NCBI RefSeq assembly: GCF_910589235.1
Contig: NC_060962.1
Span: 2,682,232-2,746,231, forward strand
Length of the DNA: 64,000 nucleotides
Reading direction: 5' to 3'
DNA from: Vespa crabro
Taxonomy: Eukaryota > Arthropoda > Insecta > Hymenoptera > Vespidae
Shown piece by piece: positions 61,111 to 64,000 of this stretch; the first letter of the stretch is position 1, and every line of letters starts with the position of its first letter. The position numbers and the translations under genes are program-made. Under the pieces are notes generated by a model. The model saw nothing but the letters and a program-made list of their open reading frames with translations. It did no database searches and was not told where the DNA came from.

Positions 61111-61189
61111 CTCTCTCCTTCTCTCCCTTTCTCTCTCTCTCTCTCTCTCTCCTTCTCTCCCTTTCTTTCTCTCTCTCTCTCCTTCTCTC

Positions 61190-61251
<62 letters not shown>

Positions 61252-61252
61252 T
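61111..61252. repeat. (CT)n microsatellite, 140 bp
   Basis: CT with periodic CCTTCTCTCCCTTT interruptions in the first half and uninterrupted CT in the second. Confidence 0.97.
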
Positions 61253-61710
61253 AACCTCCGCCAGTCATCTCTCTTTTCCAACTTTACTGAGTAATTCTCT
61301 GCATCTAAATTTACTCATTGACTTTATAAATAGATATTTGACAAACAATAGAATGAAACGTTTGCATCATCGATAATTGATATTTAGGCACTTATTCTAA
61401 TGTTAAAAATCGCAAATGTTTTGTTACAATAATCAAACAATAATATTACATTGTCAATAAAGGAACACTATAAATAGGATATAAATATTGATAATCTTTT
61501 ATACCTGCATGCAAATATGAAGAAAAATATCCAGGATAAAAATAAAAGATATTTAATGCCTCGATAGCGATATTAACATTTTTATATATGAAATATCGCG
61601 AGAAAAAATGTTTATATAGAAAAAAAAAGTATCATATTCTGTCATTCGATGTATGTATATATGACGCGATTTCCCACGGAAATGAGCTTCGCATCACGCT
61701 TTCAAGCGAT
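61253..61710. other. Gene-free AT-rich spacer between CT tracts
   Basis: AT-rich, with nothing recognised. Confidence 0.6.
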
Positions 61711-61735
61711 TCTCTCTCTTCCTCTCTTCTCTCTC

Positions 61736-61816
<81 letters not shown>
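61711..61816. repeat. (CT)n microsatellite, long and nearly pure
   Basis: About 75 bp of uninterrupted CT after one TAT break at 61740; one of the purest tracts in the window, hence likely length-variable. Confidence 0.97.
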
Positions 61817-61818
<2 letters not shown>

Positions 61819-62135
61819 ACCGGCCTCGTTGTTGTTATCATTGTCGTGAAATCTCCATATCGAAATTCCGCAAATCGTTCGACAAGTTACGCATAGACCT
61901 GTACAAAATATGTAGATCTGCTTGGAGGATAATGTTTAATGACTGTATTTCGTGTTTATTCCGTTATCTGATTTTACACGAAGTTTAACGGGATATTAGT
62001 TTACAATCAGTAGGAAGGATCGTACTAGTCCGCCGTCTGGAATATCCTGTATCTGTCGCAGTCAAAGTTTCCGCCATTCGTGGAATATGCATTCTATGTA
62101 GACTAGACAATATGCATGGGAAACCCAAGAGACGT
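61817..62135. other. Short gene-free spacer
   Basis: Moderately GC-rich; nothing recognised. Confidence 0.55.
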
Positions 62136-62236
62136 TCTCTCTTTCTCCCTCTCTCTTTCTCCCTCTCTCTTTCTCCCTCTCTCTTTCTCCCTCTCTCTTT
62201 CTCCCTCTCTCTTTCTCCTTCTCTCTGTCTCTCTCG
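62136..62236. repeat. 14-bp pyrimidine minisatellite
   Basis: Six copies of TTTCTCCCTCTCTC starting at 62142, 62156, 62170, 62184, 62198 and 62212, the last with one change, then CT. Confidence 0.95.
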
Positions 62237-64000
62237 GCGACTAAGTTTAAATGCTTTCAAGGTGTTAGTTTTGACCCAGTTCTGACGACGGGATATTGGT
62301 TTTATCCCACGGGAGATCGTCAACGTTCGATACTTTCCGCTTTGCTAGACACAATAAAGGTGCGCGTGACATTAAACGTTTAAACTGTCGAACCGGTAAA
62401 AGCGTTTTACGATAATTCAAAAATGTAGTTCTCTCATCTTAGCACGTCGACATCTCAAGACGTTTCTACGATCTTGCAACTTATAAAATACATACGCTGC
62501 CATATTATCAAGAAACGTTCGATAATGGATTCATGTTAAAGTAAAATAAAATAATATAGTGGATATAAATGAGAAACAATGCATGATAATTTTTATAGTT
62601 GTATTTACAACAAATGCAGATATTCATGCTTTCTATGTATGCAGCACTTTGAAATCGCACGAACCTGCGTTTTTGTAATTACAAAGCTCGACTCCCATTG
62701 CCAGCTCTTTTATACTACCACATAGGAAAACTCACTGTGTACAACGGCCGCAACTTTAGCACGGAACACGCATATTTCGAATACGGCTTGTTAAAAGTTT
62801 GCTGGTTAAACGGAAATGGATTTTGCGTCGAGTTGTAGGCGAGCTAGCAAGCTACCGAGCGAGCAAGTACGCGAGTGGGACTAGGAGACACGAAACCACT
62901 TCGTGATCTCGACGCGCACATCTGCCTCAAACTACGTTCATCATAGTTTGCGAACGAGTGAGGAAAAATAAAAATGCAAATAAAAATCAAACAAACAGAC
63001 AAGAATAAATTTGAAGTAAGAAATATTGAAGTGCTTACGATTGACTTTTACAGCTTGATGTCGAAAAACGCGTTTGATACATCGTACTGACAAAAAAACA
63101 AGATGAGAGTTGGAAAAAGTGTGTACTCGACTATATAAAAATTGTTATCCCGGTTGCCCTTCCTAATTCGTATATCGAAAACATTTTATCTCCCTTAACT
63201 TTCGTAGACTTTTCAATTTTTCTAAAATAATTTTACTAAATCGCAAATACATACGAAAAACGAGGTTATTTCTATGAAAGGATGAAAGCTTAAGGAATTA
63301 AATTCAAAAAGAGAAATCTCCTAAGAAAAATTTTTAAAATCAACTGAATGAAGTTTATTTAGCTTCTCCGAAACAACTTTAAAATCTCTACTTGAAGTTT
63401 TGATCGCAGCAAGAAGGTTGAATCGATCATTTGCTTGGTCGCTTGACATACGTCCTAGTGTCCGCTAACTTTTACAATCATTTTTACCGTTGGAATAGCC
63501 ATGTTTTTTTCTTGTACAATCTCGGCGACGGTAAAACAATGCCGAGCTACTGATCTTTGTCTCTGTCTCAAAGCGGAACATGGTGCAAACTTCTTCGTTC
63601 GCTCGTGCGAAGCCAGCGAACAACGAAGAAACGAAGAGAAAAAGAAAGAGAGACAGAGCTAGATAAGGGTTCTTCGCTTGAACGAATGATACAGGGAAAA
63701 CCGTATTTTTTTCCATCGAAAGTGACGGAGAAAAAGTTTTGTTCACAAAGCATCTACCGGACCTGGTGCTCGTAAAATCCTTGTTGAACGACAAGATTTA
63801 TTCGTGAAAAAGGAGGAGAAAGAATAAAGAGAGGGAGGCTGATGCGCAGCACAAGGATTATCATATTTTCCTCGACGCTCGAAGCTTGAGAAAGTCAACC
63901 GAGATTGTGCGGCATTATCGTTCGCGAAAAAGAGGTGGCGAAGGGGCGGAAAGGATGCTGGTAGTGATGTTGGTTAGGGGAAAGGGCAGATGGTAGAACA
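62237..64000. other. Gene-free 3' flank
   Basis: No gene recognised. 62690-62960 is GC-richer with reiterated GCGAGC/GCAAGC words (GAGCTAGCAAGCTACCGAGC and following). A 109-codon minus frame and a 72-codon plus frame overlap at 63465-63794, so neither is trusted. The last 150 bases are G-rich purine DNA. Confidence 0.5.

Overview
The window reads as nuclear DNA of an insect, most likely an aculeate hymenopteran (bee or wasp group). The reasons are an AT-rich background, short introns with GT/AG borders, two myrosinase-like family 1 glycosidase genes, an insect-type membrane UDP-glycosyltransferase, a mariner-type miniature transposon with a TA target site, and very many (GA/CT)n microsatellites. 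The order is inferred from general gene and protein character; no species can be named from the sequence alone.

Only three genes could be built with confidence, all between 12.3 and 30.1 kb. Two tandem plus-strand GH1 genes lie 1.3 kb apart (12340-14999 and 16385-19527). They share exons of exactly 134, 151 and 242 nt, so they are duplicates. The downstream copy is intact: 8 exons, 514 codons, both catalytic glutamates, a TATA-like box and a poly(A) signal. The upstream copy is open through 7 exons, but one intron begins with AT instead of GT, its C-terminus is cut by a TAG, and its nucleophile motif is END instead of ENG. It is probably decaying or mis-sequenced. Convergent to them on the minus strand, 7.6 kb further on, lies a complete five-exon UGT gene (27096-30021, 526 codons) with signal peptide, UGT signature, C-terminal membrane segment and a KKxx ER tail. 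A sugar-adding gene and two sugar-removing genes are therefore neighbours; a joint role is only a hypothesis.

Region by region: 1-12.3 kb is gene-poor and holds microsatellites, including a (CT)n(TA)n compound tract at 8.1 kb. A second such tract, at 12.74-12.80 kb, forms the 3' end of intron 1 of the first GH1 gene. 12.3-19.7 kb holds the GH1 pair. 19.7-27 kb holds a diverged 0.7-kb direct duplication (21.5-22.2 and 22.8-23.6 kb), pyrimidine minisatellites (25.6-25.9 kb) and a near-perfect 270-bp tandem duplication (26.24-26.78 kb) next to the UGT 3' end. 27-30.1 kb is the UGT.

The remaining 34 kb shows no recognisable gene. It contains GA/CT tracts, several degenerate tandem repeats (38.4-38.9, 39.4-39.9, 43.5-44.8 kb), a mariner-type MITE (46342-46467), a CT-TA-GA palindrome (49.46-49.53 kb), a 14-bp minisatellite (62.14-62.22 kb), and GC-richer islands with clustered sequence motifs (for example 34.87-35.08 and 54.2-54.35 kb) that could be regulatory. 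It is best read as intergenic or long-intron DNA.

No clearly undescribed system was found. The items most worth a second look are the damaged GH1 copy with its AT donor, the GH1/UGT neighbourhood, the diverged duplication around 22 kb and the degenerate repeat series at 43.5-44.8 kb.
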